From: an uncultured Pseudomonadales bacterium
Lineage (GTDB): Bacteria > Pseudomonadota > Gammaproteobacteria > Pseudomonadales > Porticoccaceae
DNA length: 5,823 bases
Direction: 5' to 3'
Assembly: GCA_905478725.1 (NCBI GenBank)
Contig: CAJQJT010000264.1
Span: 1-5,823, forward strand
Shown here: piece by piece, positions 5,301 through 5,823 of the stretch
Numbering within the stretch: position 1 is the stretch's first letter
Layout: every line of letters starts with the position of its first letter
Position numbers and translations under genes: made by a program
The notes under the pieces: generated by a model
Seen by the model: only the letters and a program-made list of their open reading frames with translations
The model's database searches: none
What the model was told of the DNA's origin: nothing

Positions 5301-5358
5301 AGGCCCCTTAAAAGGGGCCTTTATTTGTATGGCGGTGGGATAGGGATTCGAACCCTAG
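5266..5358. repeat. Near-perfect inverted repeat (about 90 bp) including the tRNA-Ser 3' part and its terminator
   Basis: The left arm 5266-5309 (44 bases, read on plus) matches the right arm 5312-5358 (47 bases, read on minus) with three 1-base gaps and very few mismatches. The right arm is the T-arm, acceptor strand, CCA and tail of tRNA-Ser plus half of the terminator; the left arm is the inverted copy. The T-loop TTCGAAT of the tRNA is changed to TTCTCG in the copy. The arms meet at the terminator stem with 2 bases between them. Confidence 0.85.
5296..5326 (-). terminator. Rho-independent terminator of tRNA-Ser, probably bidirectional
   Basis: A 9-11 bp stem AGGCCCCTT/AAGGGGCCT (5301-5309 with 5312-5320) is followed on the minus strand by six T (5301-5296), ideal for ending the tRNA-Ser transcript 10-15 bases past CCA. 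On the plus strand the tail is TTTATTTG, weaker but usable for transcripts arriving from the repeats or the flavoenzyme gene. Confidence 0.85.
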
Positions 5359-5420
5359 TTAGGCTATTAACCTAAGCCAGTTTTCAAGACTGGTGCATTC
5401 AACCGCTCTGCCATCCCACC
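5330..5420 (-). tRNA. tRNA-Ser (anticodon UGA)
   Basis: A 91-base class II tRNA on the minus strand. The acceptor GGTGGGA/TCCCACC (5414-5420 with 5334-5340) pairs fully, with discriminator G and encoded CCA (5330-5332). The D stem is GCA/TGC. The anticodon stem CCAGT/ACTGG has loop CTTGAAA, giving UGA at 5384-5386. The long variable arm TTAGG-TTAATAG-CCTAA identifies serine, and the T arm is TAGGG-TTCGAAT-CCCTA. It reads UCA and other UCN codons. Its own promoter is upstream and a strong terminator directly downstream. Confidence 0.97.
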
Positions 5421-5425
5421 TAATG

Positions 5426-5451
5426 AAGGCGCGATTATACAGCGCCTTTTT
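5426..5451 (+). terminator. Plus-strand terminator hairpin overlapping the tRNA-Ser promoter
   Basis: AAGGCGC (5426-5432) pairs with GCGCCTT (5442-5448), with a 9-base loop and a T run to 5451. On the plus strand it would stop antisense transcription into the minus-strand gene to the right. On the minus strand it lacks a T tail, but it lies about 20 bases past that gene's stop and could serve as a 3'-end stem. Confidence 0.6.
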
Positions 5452-5461
5452 GCTACGACAA
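5434..5461 (-). promoter_or_regulatory. Promoter of tRNA-Ser(UGA)
   Basis: A perfect TATAAT (5434-5439, minus strand) is 16 bases from TTGTCG (5456-5461, 4/6). The discriminator CGCGCC is GC-rich, as expected for stringent control. The start is expected near 5427, giving a leader of about 7 bases. The -10 falls in the loop of a hairpin that reads as a terminator on the other strand. Confidence 0.65.
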
Positions 5462-5468
5462 GTACCAA

Positions 5469-5823
5469 TTACGCTTGAGGACCTTTTTCGTCAGATTCTT
5501 TTGCGGTACCTGCATCTAAAGGTGCGCTATCAGCCTTTGTGGCCTGAGTAGCTCGATTTTTACGTGGGTCGTTTGAGGCTCTGGCTACAGGTACTTTTGG
5601 CGCTGCAGTCGATACTGGCTTGCTAGTGTCTAGTGCCACTGCTGCGGGTTTCTCAACTCGTGCGGTGCTGACTTTAACGTCGCTTACTGGTTTTGGCTTA
5701 AAGCGTGGATCGTTGCTCGCTCTGGCGGTTCCAGATTCAGCTGGCTTAGCAGCTGCTTTAGCTTCAGTTTTTGCTGCCGCCTCAGCGGGAGCCTTTTCAG
5801 GGGCTTTAGGCTTTTCGACTGGT
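5469..5823 (-). CDS. rne: C-terminal tail of probable ribonuclease E (partial)
   Basis: The window holds the last 117 residues, ending KGPQA before TAA at 5469-5471; the gene enters from the right edge. The sequence is low-complexity, rich in Ala, Pro, Lys and Glu (PVEKPKAPEKAPAEAAAK), then has ARASNDPRFKPKP and, about 50 residues later, ARASNDPRKNRATQ. A twin R-A-S/P-NDPR motif in a disordered Ala/Pro-rich tail is what I know from RNase E of Pseudomonas-like gammaproteobacteria, where this scaffold region binds RNA and degradosome partners at the inner membrane. The catalytic N-terminal half is not in the window, so the call rests on the tail only. Other Ala/Pro/Lys-rich proteins, such as a TolA- or DedD-like linker protein, remain possible. 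It lies upstream of tRNA-Ser on the same strand. Confidence 0.55.
   Translation of the reverse strand, partial: PVEKPKAPEKAPAEAAAKTEAKAAAKPAESGTARASNDPRFKPKPVSDVKVSTARVEKPAAVALDTSKPVSTAAPKVPVARASNDPRKNRATQATKADSAPLDAGTAKESDEKGPQA

Larger units (their letters stand above)
5217..5326 (+). ncRNA. Candidate small RNA with a tRNA-Ser 3'-end mimic (hypothetical)
   Basis: The interval from the predicted start of the unit B promoter to the terminator is about 110 nt. It would contain the short hairpins of the repeat, then the T-arm/acceptor-like sequence of unit C, and end in a GC-rich terminator stem with the tail TTTATTTG. No known RNA family is recognised. The call rests only on a promoter-like signal and a terminator in the right order, and the covariation seen in the repeat favours the opposite strand, so this is tentative. 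Confidence 0.22.

Noticed and set aside
5266..5309. tRNA-Ser 3'-end copy as an integrase attachment site (attL/attR scar)
   Set aside because: Integration at a tRNA 3' end leaves a direct repeat; this copy is inverted and only two bases from the other arm, and no integrase gene is present.
4894..5375. Plus-strand open frames at 4894-5145 and 5181-5375
   Set aside because: They run through the hairpin repeats, and the second continues through the terminator and into antisense tRNA-Ser, giving the typical false peptide end (GIGIRTLV). No ribosome site or family resemblance.

Overview
The window looks like a gammaproteobacterial chromosome. The cues are an rsmE start, CCA-encoding tRNA genes and an RNase E-like tail. 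A marine oligotroph-type lineage (Cellvibrionales/SAR92-like) would fit the osmolyte-type catabolic genes, but that is inference; the sequence alone does not fix the genus.

Layout. At the left edge, on the minus strand, are the first 92 codons of rsmE. They sit 14 bases behind a tRNA-Arg(CCU) gene whose promoter leaves almost no leader. Positions 405-625 hold only a probable terminator. A two-gene minus-strand operon follows: a Rieske non-heme iron oxygenase (2074-3258) overlapping an aldehyde dehydrogenase (626-2077) by ATGA. A 186-bp divergent control region with repeated ACTTATAAG-type motifs separates it from a plus-strand FAD-dependent amine oxidoreductase of the DAO/sarcosine oxidase type (3445-4794). 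Together the three genes look like a pathway that N-demethylates or cleaves a quaternary or N-methylated amine. Rieske oxidation would be followed by flavin oxidation of the remaining N-methyl amine, with the aldehyde dehydrogenase oxidising an aldehyde product. The oxygenase's reductase partner and a regulator are not in the window.

The most unusual part is 4945-5358. Two tandem 159/161-bp units, about 96% identical and packed with hairpins, plus a third partial unit, run up to a tRNA-Ser(UGA) gene on the minus strand. The partial unit carries an inverted, slightly degenerate copy of the tRNA-Ser T-arm, acceptor 3' strand and downstream tail. The result is a roughly 90-bp near-palindrome centred on a strong terminator. 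The arrangement recalls the repeats containing tRNA 3' ends in E. coli tyrT (rtT RNA), but the tRNA-like piece is inverted here. One hairpin differs between units in a way that keeps pairing on the minus-strand RNA through G-U wobbles. The plus strand of each unit carries a good sigma70-like promoter aimed at the terminator. The ORFs in this area are best seen as repeat/tRNA artefacts.

The right edge holds the tRNA-Ser promoter, embedded in the loop of a plus-strand terminator hairpin, and then the last 117 residues of a minus-strand Ala/Pro/Lys-rich protein with two ARASNDPR motifs, probably the RNase E C-terminal tail.
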